DNA of 64,000 bases from Gammaproteobacteria bacterium. GTDB lineage: Bacteria > Pseudomonadota > Gammaproteobacteria > Competibacterales > Competibacteraceae. The notes beneath the pieces are model-generated. The model saw nothing but the letters and a program-made list of their open reading frames with translations. It was not told the DNA's origin and made no database searches. Numbering within the stretch: position 1 is the first letter of the stretch; the number at the start of each line of letters is the position of its first letter. Below are positions 28,001-35,814 of the stretch, piece by piece. The stretch lies in NCBI GenBank assembly GCA_020846135.1, contig JADLEK010000004.1:21069-85068 (forward strand), given 5' to 3'. The position numbers and the translations under genes were made by a program.

Positions 28001-28302
28001 CCGGCGCCATCCTTAAACTCGAAGTCCAGGCGCATGGCCCGGCCGTTCAGTCCGGCATCCTGGGCGATTTCCAGCCGGGCGCTGGGCGAGGTGGCGATGC
28101 TCCAGCCGTTGAGATCCTCGAAATCATCCAGCAGGAACGCCGGGCGGGGGATCGCTGGACCGGAAACCACCGGCGCAGCGGTAGTGAGTGCTTCTTCCGG
28201 CGCTGCCGCCAGCAGCGGCGGGGCGTACATCAACAGGAGCATGGCGAAAATCAATGCTGCAACTACGCTGAATTGACCAACAGAAGTAGGGCGGATCAGC
28301 AT
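25009..28302 (-). CDS. Large exported glycosidase-like protein with discoidin domain
   Basis: About 1097 residues. The N-terminal hydrophobic segment (VVAALIFAMLLLMYAPPLLA) is a signal peptide or anchor. Around residues 50-200 there is a carbohydrate-binding-like beta domain. A discoidin (F5/8 type C) module follows, with YGGLVIDWDAEDYASDYQ and RYLRLNL. The C-terminal 500 residues look like an (alpha/alpha)6 glycoside hydrolase toroid (YARSWIRDGALTSAALLGMGY; YGWDLRPGE; WNQWAEVVW). Likely acts on a polysaccharide outside the inner membrane. The start at 28302 is chosen because the upstream codons run through REP-like repeats. Confidence 0.78.
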   Translation of the reverse strand: MLIRPTSVGQFSVVAALIFAMLLLMYAPPLLAAAPEEALTTAAPVVSGPAIPRPAFLLDDFEDLNGWSIATSPSARLEIAQDAGLNGRAMRLDFEFKDGAGYVVARRALPLRLPENFAFRFQMRGDAPRTDLEFKLVDSRQSVWWFKQRDYEFPGDWQPTIIKKRHLSLAWGPGGTMDDVVVLELALSAGTLGKGSVWIDDLSFEERDPAPDYTLTPAVRASTTVEGQPPEAVLDPDPATQWRSGSLAEEQWLLLDFLRPREYGGLVIDWDAEDYASDYQAQISNDGERWRTLYTVREGNGRRDYLYLHDAESRYLRLNLQRSSRSRGYAMGRVQVQSYEFSASPNRFFEAIAHDAPRGYYPRYFQGEQGYWTVVGAGDGDSKEALFSEDGALEVDRGSFTIEPFLFTDGHLITWADVEPAQSLADDYLPIPTVRWEHQHVWLGITAFAAGKPGESALYARYRVENLSDETRHVTLFLAVRPFQVNPPWQSLNMVGGVSPIRELDYADQIVRVTPAGKQIAVLNAPDRFRAASFDQGLLINSLALGKLPDRTRAVDDSFGYASGALEYGWDLRPGEARTVYLQIPFHAAAPAPISLKARGTSSEGEPTEADAAAEVEQLLEKTRRAWAARLDRVGLELPPVARPLANSIKTTLAYILINRDGPALQPGSRAYARSWIRDGALTSAALLGMGYTEEVRQFLQWYAPYQFPDGKVPCCVDARGADPTVEHDSHGQLIYAVMEYYRYTRDVGFLREMWPYAIKAADYIETLRQQRLTEAYLNLDSCAYCGLVPESISHEGYSNKPRHSYWDNFFILRGLKDATAMAAILGEDQQARRFATIRDAFRKDLYASILATMQLRRIDYIPGAVELGDFDPTSTTVALDPGGELGLLPQPALDRTFERYAEFFHKRRVEQISKAYTPYEWRIVGSLIRLGRRDLALEALAFFFEGQRPAGWNQWAEVVWSDPRIPRFIGDMPHTWVGSDFIRAARSLFVYEREADQALVIGAGIPAAWVENTEGVAIKRMPTWHGTLNYRMAMAGSDTLRMQLAGDVTVPPGGIILHSPLDRPLREVLVNRLPITTFTANVITLGQFPADLELRY

Positions 28303-28365
28303 AGCGCATCCGCCAAACCGGGCCGCTAGCGGATGCGGCGCAAGCGCCTTATCCGCTCTACCCAT
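28285..28365. repeat. Pair of REP-like palindromes in inverted orientation
   Basis: Two elements lie head to head: GTAGGGCGGAT...ATCCGCC (28285-28314) and AGCGGAT...GGCGC-AA-GCGCC...ATCCGCT followed by CTACCC (28328-28363). The second closely resembles the enterobacterial REP consensus. The first overlaps the start of the glycosidase-like gene. Confidence 0.7.
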
Positions 28366-28745
28366 CCTGACGTCATTTAAGGTTGATTGGGACACTAGCA
28401 GCGCGGTTCGGACAGGCAAGGACAGCATGAATATGGACACTCGTTGGCAGAATGTACGGTTTCAAGGACAGTGACCGGGACGTCAATGTATTGACGATTG
28501 ACCCGATTCCTTGAGCGTCTCTCTCTAAGTCAATATATTGACGGAACTAAAATAGAGATATAGATTGATCTATAAATTCTTTATTGAATGGCACTGGTTT
28601 TGCTTAAAGCCATATTGCCATCCTGCCGCCAGCAACGCGCTCCAAGCGGCGGGACTCGGAAGCCTTTGGAGGGCCGGGTTAAGGCTGAAGGTTCGAGAGC
28701 GAATCACTGCACACACCATGAAGAATAACGGCAAAGGCAATCAAA
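28366..28745. other. Regulatory gap between the glycosidase-like and GGDEF genes
   Basis: 380 bases between divergent genes. It holds two palindromes described separately (28481-28542) and an AT-rich segment near 28540-28600 that is a plausible promoter region. I see no gene in it. Confidence 0.5.
28481..28542. promoter_or_regulatory. Two similar palindromes, putative operator pair
   Basis: CGTCAATGTATTGACG at 28481-28496 and GTCAATATATTGAC at 28529-28542 share the half-site GTCAAT. Their centres are 47 bases apart, about 4.5 helical turns. They sit between divergent genes. Such a pair fits a dimeric transcription factor that binds twice, but the regulator is unknown. Confidence 0.6.
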
Positions 28746-29651
28746 ATGGAAACCAACCTGATGCGCTTTTTTGATCTGTCCGTGAAAACCTTCGCCTTGG
28801 CAGGCGTCTGGCGCGGCGCTTCAGCAATGGTCGCGAATGGCGCGATGACCGAACCTCTGGGGCTGTTGCAGACGCTTGAGCCGTTCACGATCCCGGCTAC
28901 CCTGCTGGCGGTGATCGGTTCGGTAGCGGCCACCCAGATCGGCATTCGCAGTTGGCGGAGATTTCGCCGGGTGCTGGGCAAGGAAGGGCGGGTTGCCCGG
29001 CCGCAGCCAGCCCGCGAGTGGTCGCCGGCTGACCACCGTGACCAGTTGATTGCGGATTTACAGAATCAGGTCATCGAACTGCACCAGGAAAAAGAACACC
29101 TGAGCCGCATCCTTGCGGAAAAGAGCGCCAGCCTGCGACGGGACCCGCTGACCGGCATCGCGAACCGACTGGCCTATGAAGAGCGGTTGCAACAGGAGTT
29201 TCTGCGCTGGAAGCGGTTTGGCCATCCGTTGACCCTGCTGGTTTGGGACATCGATCACTTCAAGCAGGTCAACGATAATCACGGTCACGCGGTCGGCGAT
29301 GCGGTGTTGCGCAAGGTCGCCCAGCAACTGGCGAGTTATCTGCGGATTACCGATTTTGTCGCCCGCTTTGGTGGCGAAGAATTTGTAATGCTGTTGCCGG
29401 GCGCTGATACCGGCGCCGCGCTGCATCTGGCCGAGCAGATTCGCCGCCAGATCGCTGCATCGGGTGCTGACCAAAGTCATGAGTATGTGCCGGTGACGAT
29501 TTCCTGCGGCGTGTCCCGCTTTGAACCGGACGATTCGCTGCAAAGCGTGTTTAAGCGCGCCGATCAGGCCCTCTATCAGGCCAAGCGAGACGGGCGGAAT
29601 TGCTGCCGGGTGGGTCGAAATGATACCCGTTTTGGTGTTCACACCAGCTAA
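28746..29651 (+). CDS. Diguanylate cyclase (GGDEF)
   Basis: 301 residues. An N-terminal membrane-associated segment (IPATLLAVIGSVAATQIGI) leads to a coiled coil (LQNQVIELHQEKEHLSRILAEK) and a GGDEF domain with DPLTGIANRLAYEERL, the metal-binding DIDHFKQVND and an intact GGEEF at 209-213. The RxxD inhibitory site (RITD) lies five residues upstream. It should make c-di-GMP with product inhibition. The last ten residues (from NDTRFG) are encoded by a dispersed repeat that also supplies the stop codon. Confidence 0.92.
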   Translation: METNLMRFFDLSVKTFALAGVWRGASAMVANGAMTEPLGLLQTLEPFTIPATLLAVIGSVAATQIGIRSWRRFRRVLGKEGRVARPQPAREWSPADHRDQLIADLQNQVIELHQEKEHLSRILAEKSASLRRDPLTGIANRLAYEERLQQEFLRWKRFGHPLTLLVWDIDHFKQVNDNHGHAVGDAVLRKVAQQLASYLRITDFVARFGGEEFVMLLPGADTGAALHLAEQIRRQIAASGADQSHEYVPVTISCGVSRFEPDDSLQSVFKRADQALYQAKRDGRNCCRVGRNDTRFGVHTS

Positions 29652-29767
29652 ACCTAAGGATATTAGCCACGGAATAACACGGAAACACACTGAAAAAGAA
29701 AAATTTTCCGCGTTATTCCGTGTTATTCCGTGGCTGGTTTCCGGGATGGTGATCGACGCTCGGTATG
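29617..29767. repeat. Dispersed hairpin repeat, copy 1
   Basis: About 150 bases that recur at 57684-57828. Outer parts are conserved (AAATGATACCC, TTTGGTGTTC, CTAAGGATATTAGCCACGGA at the left; GTGGCTGGTTTC...GGTATGG at the right). The centre is a large hairpin with 20-base perfect arms, 29665-29684 against 29716-29735, around a 31-base loop. Its left end forms the 3' end of the GGDEF gene and its right end the 3' end of the BrkB gene. Confidence 0.85.
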
Positions 29768-30639
29768 GTTCCCGCGCCGAACTCCGGCAGCAGCCGTTCA
29801 TACTCGGCGATCGCTTGCGCTCCCAGCAGGATAATGATGCCAATGGCGTCCAGGGTCATCAGTACGATCACGACGCCGGCCAGCGATCCGTACACCACGT
29901 TCACCGCCGACAGATTGGCGAGATACCACACCAGCCCGGTGCGCACCCCCTCCCACAGCAGCCCGGCAATCACCCCACCGAGCAGCGCATGTCGCCACGG
30001 TAGCCGGCCCACCGGCATCACCTGATAAATCAGGGTTAGCGCTGCGATCTGGCTCGATAACCCGACGGCGTACAGCGCGAATGCCTGTAACCCGCTCAAT
30101 GACCATGCCCAGCCGAACCACCGAATCTCGCCGGCAATCACGCCTTGCAACAAGCCGATCAGCAGGGTCATCGCCAGCAGGCCGAATCCCAGCAGCAGCA
30201 CCGCCAGGTAGGGTAACAGCAGCGAAATCAGCCAGTTCCGTTGATGGATGACATGGCGGTGGGAAAAAATGACGGTCATGGCGTTTTGCAGCGCGCCAAA
30301 GGCGGCGGCACTGAAAAACAATAGGGTTCCGACCATCGTCCAGCCCAACACCCGGCGTTGCCCAAGAAACTGGGCGACCTGGTTCAAAATCAGGTCGGAT
30401 TCGCCGGGAACCAGCTGCTCCAGATAACGGTGAATAAAATCAATCAATTGCGCCTCATTGATCACCTGAGACAGAGCGACCAGCAACAGGATCGCTAGCG
30501 GAACCAGCGCCAGCAGGGCGTAGTAGGCAATGGCTGCGGCCAGCAACAAACCCTGGTTGGTTTGAAACTTGCGCAGCGCCTGGAGGGCGAACACGAACGG
30601 ATGGCGGAGTACAAAACGGACGGGGGACGAACAAGTCAT
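29713..30639 (-). CDS. YihY/BrkB-family inner membrane protein
   Basis: 308 residues. Six membrane helices and the family hallmark near the N-terminus (LLLAAAIAYYALLALVPLAIL) match YihY/virulence factor BrkB. The family is often annotated as ribonuclease BN, which is historically wrong; its true role is unclear (possible transporter). The C-terminal tail from TIPSVDHH to the stop is encoded by the dispersed repeat, so the original C-terminus was probably replaced. Confidence 0.88.
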   Translation of the reverse strand: MTCSSPVRFVLRHPFVFALQALRKFQTNQGLLLAAAIAYYALLALVPLAILLLVALSQVINEAQLIDFIHRYLEQLVPGESDLILNQVAQFLGQRRVLGWTMVGTLLFFSAAAFGALQNAMTVIFSHRHVIHQRNWLISLLLPYLAVLLLGFGLLAMTLLIGLLQGVIAGEIRWFGWAWSLSGLQAFALYAVGLSSQIAALTLIYQVMPVGRLPWRHALLGGVIAGLLWEGVRTGLVWYLANLSAVNVVYGSLAGVVIVLMTLDAIGIIILLGAQAIAEYERLLPEFGAGTIPSVDHHPGNQPRNNTE

Positions 30640-30791
30640 GGCGGGAGGCGCTCGCGGGGAAAATCAGTCAATCATGCCAAAGTAAGCCGGTTTTAACATG
30701 ACATTCAGTACTGATTTATTGTTATGTGAAGCCCGTATTCACCATCGATCTGGCGCATTGTCCTACTTTCTACCGCTGCGACGACCAGCCC

Positions 30792-32273
30792 ATGAACTCT
30801 AATAAAAAAGCCTTGCGGCGTTGCGAAGACGCCTTGGCCCACGCGACCGATTACGCCACCTGGAGCGCAGCCGCGCAGGAACATGACCGGCTGACCGGCG
30901 CGGTAGAGTGGCAGGAACAGGATGCGTCGCCGGATTACGATTACCGGTTGGTGCAAGCTCGCCTCGAAGAATTGCGTGAATTGCGCCGGCATGGCGAAGT
31001 GGCCCGACTGGTGTTTTGCCTCCATGAAGGCCTGCACGGCAACCTCGGCAACATCGCCAACCCGACGCTCTATGGGTATTGCCGGTTTGGGACCAAGCGA
31101 TTATTGACCGCTTATCTCGACGAGATCGCCGCTGCGCTCGACTATCTCTGCGATTACGAAACCCCGGCATTCCCACTGCCCGACAAATTGCGCTTCTTTG
31201 AACGCACCGCCCAGAGTTTTGGCCGCTCGGCGCTGATGTTGAGCGGCGGCGCAACCCTCGGTCTGTTCCATTTGGGCGTGATCAAGGCGCTGTGGTCGGA
31301 AAGCCTGTTGCCGCGAGTCGTATCCGGCTCCAGTTCCGGCTCCATCGTCGCGGCGACCCTGGGTACACATACCGATGCCGAACTGGCGCGGGTATTTGAT
31401 CCAAATCTGTTTACGGTCGAGGCGTGGCGCAGTCTGGGCTTCAAGAGTCTGCTCAAGGGCAGTTCGCTGATGGACAGCCGGCAACTGGAGCGCTGCATCG
31501 ACCATAACGTCCGCGCCCTGACCTTCGAGGAAGCCTTTGATCGCACCGGGCGGATCGTCAGCATTCCGGTGTCGCCGGCCCGGGCGCACCAGCACTCGCG
31601 GTTGCTGAACTATCTGAGCGCCCCAAATGTGCTGATTCGCCGGGCAGCGCTGGCCTCCTGTGCGATTCCCGGCGTCTTTCCAGCGGTGATGCTGGAGGCG
31701 CGGGATTTCAATGGCGTCACCGTTCCCTACATGCCCGGCGACAAGTGGGTGGACGGCACCTTGAACAGCGATTTGCCGATGCTGCGGGTGGCGCGAATGC
31801 ACAACGTCAATCATTACATCGTCAGTCAGACCAACCCGCACATCGTCCCCTTCATCGGCGATCCCAAACCCCATGAGAAAGGACTGCTGTCGTTTACTCG
31901 GGACATCGTCAGTTCCACTTTCCAGCTTTACCTCAAACACTTGCTGGACCTGGCCCGCCAGAATGTCGATTCCCATACGTTGGGGTTGTTGCTGGACAAG
32001 GCTTATTCAGTGGCCGACCAGAGTTACAGTGGTGATATCACCATCGTGCCGCCGACCTGGCTGAACAACCTGCTGGATATTTTTTCCAACCCCCGCCCGG
32101 AACGGATCGCCGAGTTTATCCTGACCGGCGAACGGGCAACCTGGCCAAAGCTGGAACGAATCCGTAACGCTACCCGGATCAGCCGCGCTTTTGAAACCTG
32201 CCTGGAACGGCTGCGGACCCGGTTGGCGTTCCCGGTTGCTGCCGATGAACCCGCCGGTCGCACCAGCGCCTGA
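30792..32273 (+). CDS. Patatin-like phospholipase with DUF3336-type N-terminus
   Basis: About 493 residues. The N-terminal helical region (RRCEDALAHATDYATWSAAAQEHDRL) matches the DUF3336 segment of bacterial and fungal triacylglycerol-lipase-like patatins. The patatin domain has the oxyanion loop SGGATLGLFHLGV, the nucleophile elbow SGSSSGS and the dyad aspartate in WVDGTLNSDLP. It should hydrolyse acyl esters of lipids. The ATG at 30792 is preferred over a GTG at 30726. Confidence 0.88.
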   Translation: MNSNKKALRRCEDALAHATDYATWSAAAQEHDRLTGAVEWQEQDASPDYDYRLVQARLEELRELRRHGEVARLVFCLHEGLHGNLGNIANPTLYGYCRFGTKRLLTAYLDEIAAALDYLCDYETPAFPLPDKLRFFERTAQSFGRSALMLSGGATLGLFHLGVIKALWSESLLPRVVSGSSSGSIVAATLGTHTDAELARVFDPNLFTVEAWRSLGFKSLLKGSSLMDSRQLERCIDHNVRALTFEEAFDRTGRIVSIPVSPARAHQHSRLLNYLSAPNVLIRRAALASCAIPGVFPAVMLEARDFNGVTVPYMPGDKWVDGTLNSDLPMLRVARMHNVNHYIVSQTNPHIVPFIGDPKPHEKGLLSFTRDIVSSTFQLYLKHLLDLARQNVDSHTLGLLLDKAYSVADQSYSGDITIVPPTWLNNLLDIFSNPRPERIAEFILTGERATWPKLERIRNATRISRAFETCLERLRTRLAFPVAADEPAGRTSA

Positions 32274-32487
32274 ATGCCCCGCCACTCCGTTTTCTGTCGA
32301 CTTCCTCCGGATCGCCGATCCAGGGGAAGCGGTATTGTTGTTAATACATAACATAAGGTTGATTTTTGAGCCGAAATTAACCATGCTTAACGCTCAATGA
32401 GTTAAGCGCAGCGCCGCATTTAAGGTATGGGCTGCCGATTACGGTATTCCGTGTGTCGCATGGGAACCAGAAACGAGGGCCAGATCG
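32274..32487. other. Intergenic region before the multi-sensor GGDEF gene
   Basis: 214 AT-richer bases. Contains an imperfect hairpin-like pair GCTTAAC (32385-32391) and GTTAAGC (32401-32407). Likely holds the promoter for the next gene; no -35/-10 pair is clear enough to call. Confidence 0.35.
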
Positions 32488-35400
32488 ATGCAGCCTTTGA
32501 TCAATGGCAATAAAGATAACCCGATGGGCCTCAGACGATGGCTGGTCGGAGCCGCCGTATTATGGAGCGTGCTGATCGCGACGTCGCTGTTCTCCCCTCT
32601 GGGCGGGATACCCTGGTCGCTGGCGCATGGCTTGATCTGGGTCTTGGGTCTGATGGGTTTGGTCGGCGCTGTTCGCTATTTTCGACACCAGGATCAGAAG
32701 CGGGCGCACATTGAGGCGCTGCTGCGAGACAGCGAAGCCAAATACCGCATGGTGGCCGATTTCACCTATGACTGGGAATACTGGATCGACCACGGTCGCC
32801 TGCTCTATGTCTCCCCGGCCTGCGAACTGATCACCGGTTACCGCCCTGACGAGTTCATCGCCGATCCCGGTTTGTTGCAGGGTATTGTCCATCCCGAAGA
32901 TCGCCCCGCTGTTGTTGAACACTTCGGTTTTTATTCCCAACCCATTGATGAAGCCTCAGCCAATTTCGATTTCCGCATCATCACTCGGCAAGGCGAAACT
33001 CGCTGGATGAGCCATCGCTGTCTGCCGGTCTTTGAGGAAGGAAGTTACCGGGGACGCCGCGTCAGCAACCGCGACATTACCCAGCGTAAACAAACTGAGG
33101 CCGATTTGCAGCGAACGACGGGCTTGCTGAAAGCAGTGCGCAGGGTGCAGGCGCTTTACCTGAGCGAAGCTGATTCCCAACAGGTTTTTAAAGAACTGCT
33201 GAACGTCCTGGTCAGCATTACCGATAGCGAATTCGGCTTTCTGGACGAAGTGCTCCGGGATGAAAAAGGGACTTACAAACTCAGTCCCGCCCTTTCCGAT
33301 ATTTCCTGGAATGAGTCTTCGCGGCAGTTGTACGCCAATCTGGTGGCCCGCAACCTGGAATTCCGCAATCTGAACAACCTGGCGGACGCACCGGTCACCA
33401 CCGGAAAGCGGGTCATTGCCAACGATGCGCTGCACGATCCACGTTCCGGCGGACTGCCGCCCGATCATCCGCCGCTGTATAACTATCTGGGAATGCCCAT
33501 CTACTTCGGCAGCGAACTGATTGGCGTGGCGGGCGTCGCCAACCGTCCAGGCGGCTACGATGACGAACTGGCCGACTGGCTGGAGCCGTTTCTAAGCACT
33601 TGCGCCGGCATCCTCCACGCGATGCATCTGGAACAGGGTCGGCGGCAGACTGAACAAGCCTTCCGAAACAGCACCGACTCGATGACCGCGATTCTAAACG
33701 CCCTGCCGGAATCGGCGTTTTTAATGGATCGCGATGGAACCATACTCGGCGTCAACGAAACCATGACGCGGCGCCTGGGGCATCCCGTTTCAGCCATGCT
33801 GGGAGCCAATGCCTATGCGCTGATTCTCTCCGATCTGGCGTCATCCCGTCGGCAACAGATTGAAGCGATGTTTGAAACCGCCGAGCCGATCCAGTTCGAG
33901 GATATGCGCGAGGGCCAACTTATTGACAACTCCATTTATCCGGTGGTGGATGAGCGGGGCAAGGTCAGCCGGGTCGTGGTTTTCAGCGTAGACATCACCG
34001 AACGCCGGCAAGTGGAAGAGGCGCTCTGGATGGCTAATCTCTACAACCGTAATTTACTGGAAGCCAGCCTGGATTCGCTGATGGTCATCGATCCGGACGA
34101 GCGGTTCAGCGATGTCAATGCTGCGACCGAGCAAGTGACCGGTTATCCGCGTGAAGAACTGGTGGGAGCCGATTTCTCCGCGTACTTTACTGATCCAGAG
34201 CGAGCGCGGGCCGGATGCCAACAGACTTTTGCCCAAGGCGAGGTGCATGATTACGAACTGGCGATTCGCCACCGTGAAGGGCGGGTAACGCCGGTGTTGT
34301 ACAACGCTGCGGTCTGCCGGGACGAAAGCGGCGAAATCATCGGAGTATTCGCCGCCGCCCGCGACATCACCGATCGCAAGCAGATGACGGATTTGATACA
34401 GGCCCGACTGCGGCTCATCCAGTTTGCCGCGACCCACTCGCTGGAGGAATTGCTCCAGGCGACTTTGGACGAAGCCGGCATCCTGACCGACAGTCCCATC
34501 GGCTTCTATCACTTTCTCGAAGCCGATCAGCAGACCCTGCATCTCCAAGCCTGGTCCACCCAGACCGTGCAGCTATTTTGCAAAGCCGTGGGCAAAAGCC
34601 GGCATTACGACCTGGAGGAAGCCGGAGTCTGGGCAGACTGTGTGCGCGAACGCCGCCCGATCATTCACAACGATTATGTCGCTCTGCCACAGCGCCGGGA
34701 TTTGCCGCCTGGACATGCCACAGTGATCCGTGAACTGGTGATTCCTGTATTCCGAGGCGAGCGCATCGTCGCGGTTCTTGGGGTCGGCAACCGCCCGTAT
34801 GACTATGGCGAGCAGGACATTGACACCGTGGCGACTCTGGCTGATCTGGCCTGGGACATTGCCGAGCGCAAGCAGGCTGAGGAAGCGCTACGGCAGAGCG
34901 AGGCGCGTTATCGCCGGATCGTTGAGACCGCCAATGAAGGCATCTGGGCGATGGACGAGGATTATCTGACTACTTTCATCAACCCACGGATGGCGGCGCT
35001 GCTGGGCTATACGATGGACGAGATACTGGGCCAGCCAGTGACCGCGTTCCTGTTTGAAGCAGACTTGGCGGACCACCGGGAAAAAATGCGCATCCGACAA
35101 CAGGGTGGCGATGCCCGATACGAGCGCCGGTTCCGGCGTAAGGATGGTAGCGAACTGTGGACACTGGTGTCGGCGGTCGCGCTTAGCGATGACCACCTCC
35201 GGTTTGGTGGCTCGTTCGCCATGTTTACCGACATCACCCTGCTGAAGGAGCAGCAACAGCGTCTGGAACAAATGGCGCACTATGACGCACTGACCCAGTT
35301 GCCCAATCGGGTGTTGCTGGCGGATCGGTTGCGGATTGCGCTGGCGCTGGCGCGGCGCGAGGATCGGCTGCTGGCGATTTGCTATCTGGATCTGGATGGC

Positions 35401-35799
35401 TTCAAGCCGATCAATGACACGCTCGGTCACGAGGTCGGCGACCGGTTGCTGGCCGCCGTGGCCGGACGACTGCAACAGTGCCTGCGCGAGGGCGACACGG
35501 TAGCGCGGATGGGCGGCGATGAATTCGTGCTGTTGCTCGGCGGGTTAAGCGATGTTGCGGAAGGGGAGCGGGCGTTGCACCGCCTGCTGGCGGCGATAGC
35601 GGAACCGTATGCCCTTGGCGACGGGTTATTACCGGTCAGCATATCCGCCAGCGTTGGCGTCACCCTGTTTCCGCTGGATCACACCGAACCGGACATTCTG
35701 CTGCGTCATGCTGATCAGGCCATGTACCAGGCCAAGCACACCGGGCGTAACCGCTACTGCCGGTTTTCGGAAAGGCCGGAATTAGCGATGAGTGATTAG
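32488..35799 (+). CDS. Multi-sensor diguanylate cyclase (PAS/GAF/PAS/PAS/GAF/PAS/GGDEF)
   Basis: 1103 residues. Two membrane helices lie near residues 15-60. These are followed by PAS (about 70-200, ending RDITQRKQTEAD), GAF (about 215-385), PAS (400-505), PAS (515-635), GAF (640-790), PAS (800-920) and GGDEF (about 925-1095). The GGDEF motif at 1009-1013 is intact, with an RxxD inhibitory site (REGD) before it and the metal site DLDGFKPIND. No EAL domain. It should make c-di-GMP in response to several cytoplasmic signals. It converges with the TIR/CHAT-like gene, 15 bases apart. Confidence 0.92.
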   Translation: MQPLINGNKDNPMGLRRWLVGAAVLWSVLIATSLFSPLGGIPWSLAHGLIWVLGLMGLVGAVRYFRHQDQKRAHIEALLRDSEAKYRMVADFTYDWEYWIDHGRLLYVSPACELITGYRPDEFIADPGLLQGIVHPEDRPAVVEHFGFYSQPIDEASANFDFRIITRQGETRWMSHRCLPVFEEGSYRGRRVSNRDITQRKQTEADLQRTTGLLKAVRRVQALYLSEADSQQVFKELLNVLVSITDSEFGFLDEVLRDEKGTYKLSPALSDISWNESSRQLYANLVARNLEFRNLNNLADAPVTTGKRVIANDALHDPRSGGLPPDHPPLYNYLGMPIYFGSELIGVAGVANRPGGYDDELADWLEPFLSTCAGILHAMHLEQGRRQTEQAFRNSTDSMTAILNALPESAFLMDRDGTILGVNETMTRRLGHPVSAMLGANAYALILSDLASSRRQQIEAMFETAEPIQFEDMREGQLIDNSIYPVVDERGKVSRVVVFSVDITERRQVEEALWMANLYNRNLLEASLDSLMVIDPDERFSDVNAATEQVTGYPREELVGADFSAYFTDPERARAGCQQTFAQGEVHDYELAIRHREGRVTPVLYNAAVCRDESGEIIGVFAAARDITDRKQMTDLIQARLRLIQFAATHSLEELLQATLDEAGILTDSPIGFYHFLEADQQTLHLQAWSTQTVQLFCKAVGKSRHYDLEEAGVWADCVRERRPIIHNDYVALPQRRDLPPGHATVIRELVIPVFRGERIVAVLGVGNRPYDYGEQDIDTVATLADLAWDIAERKQAEEALRQSEARYRRIVETANEGIWAMDEDYLTTFINPRMAALLGYTMDEILGQPVTAFLFEADLADHREKMRIRQQGGDARYERRFRRKDGSELWTLVSAVALSDDHLRFGGSFAMFTDITLLKEQQQRLEQMAHYDALTQLPNRVLLADRLRIALALARREDRLLAICYLDLDGFKPINDTLGHEVGDRLLAAVAGRLQQCLREGDTVARMGGDEFVLLLGGLSDVAEGERALHRLLAAIAEPYALGDGLLPVSISASVGVTLFPLDHTEPDILLRHADQAMYQAKHTGRNRYCRFSERPELAMSD

Positions 35800-35814
35800 C
35801 GATCCGATCAGATG

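Noticed and set aside
27340..28329. A 329-codon plus-strand frame opposite the glycosidase-like gene
   Set aside because: Antisense; no domain and ends in a REP-like repeat.
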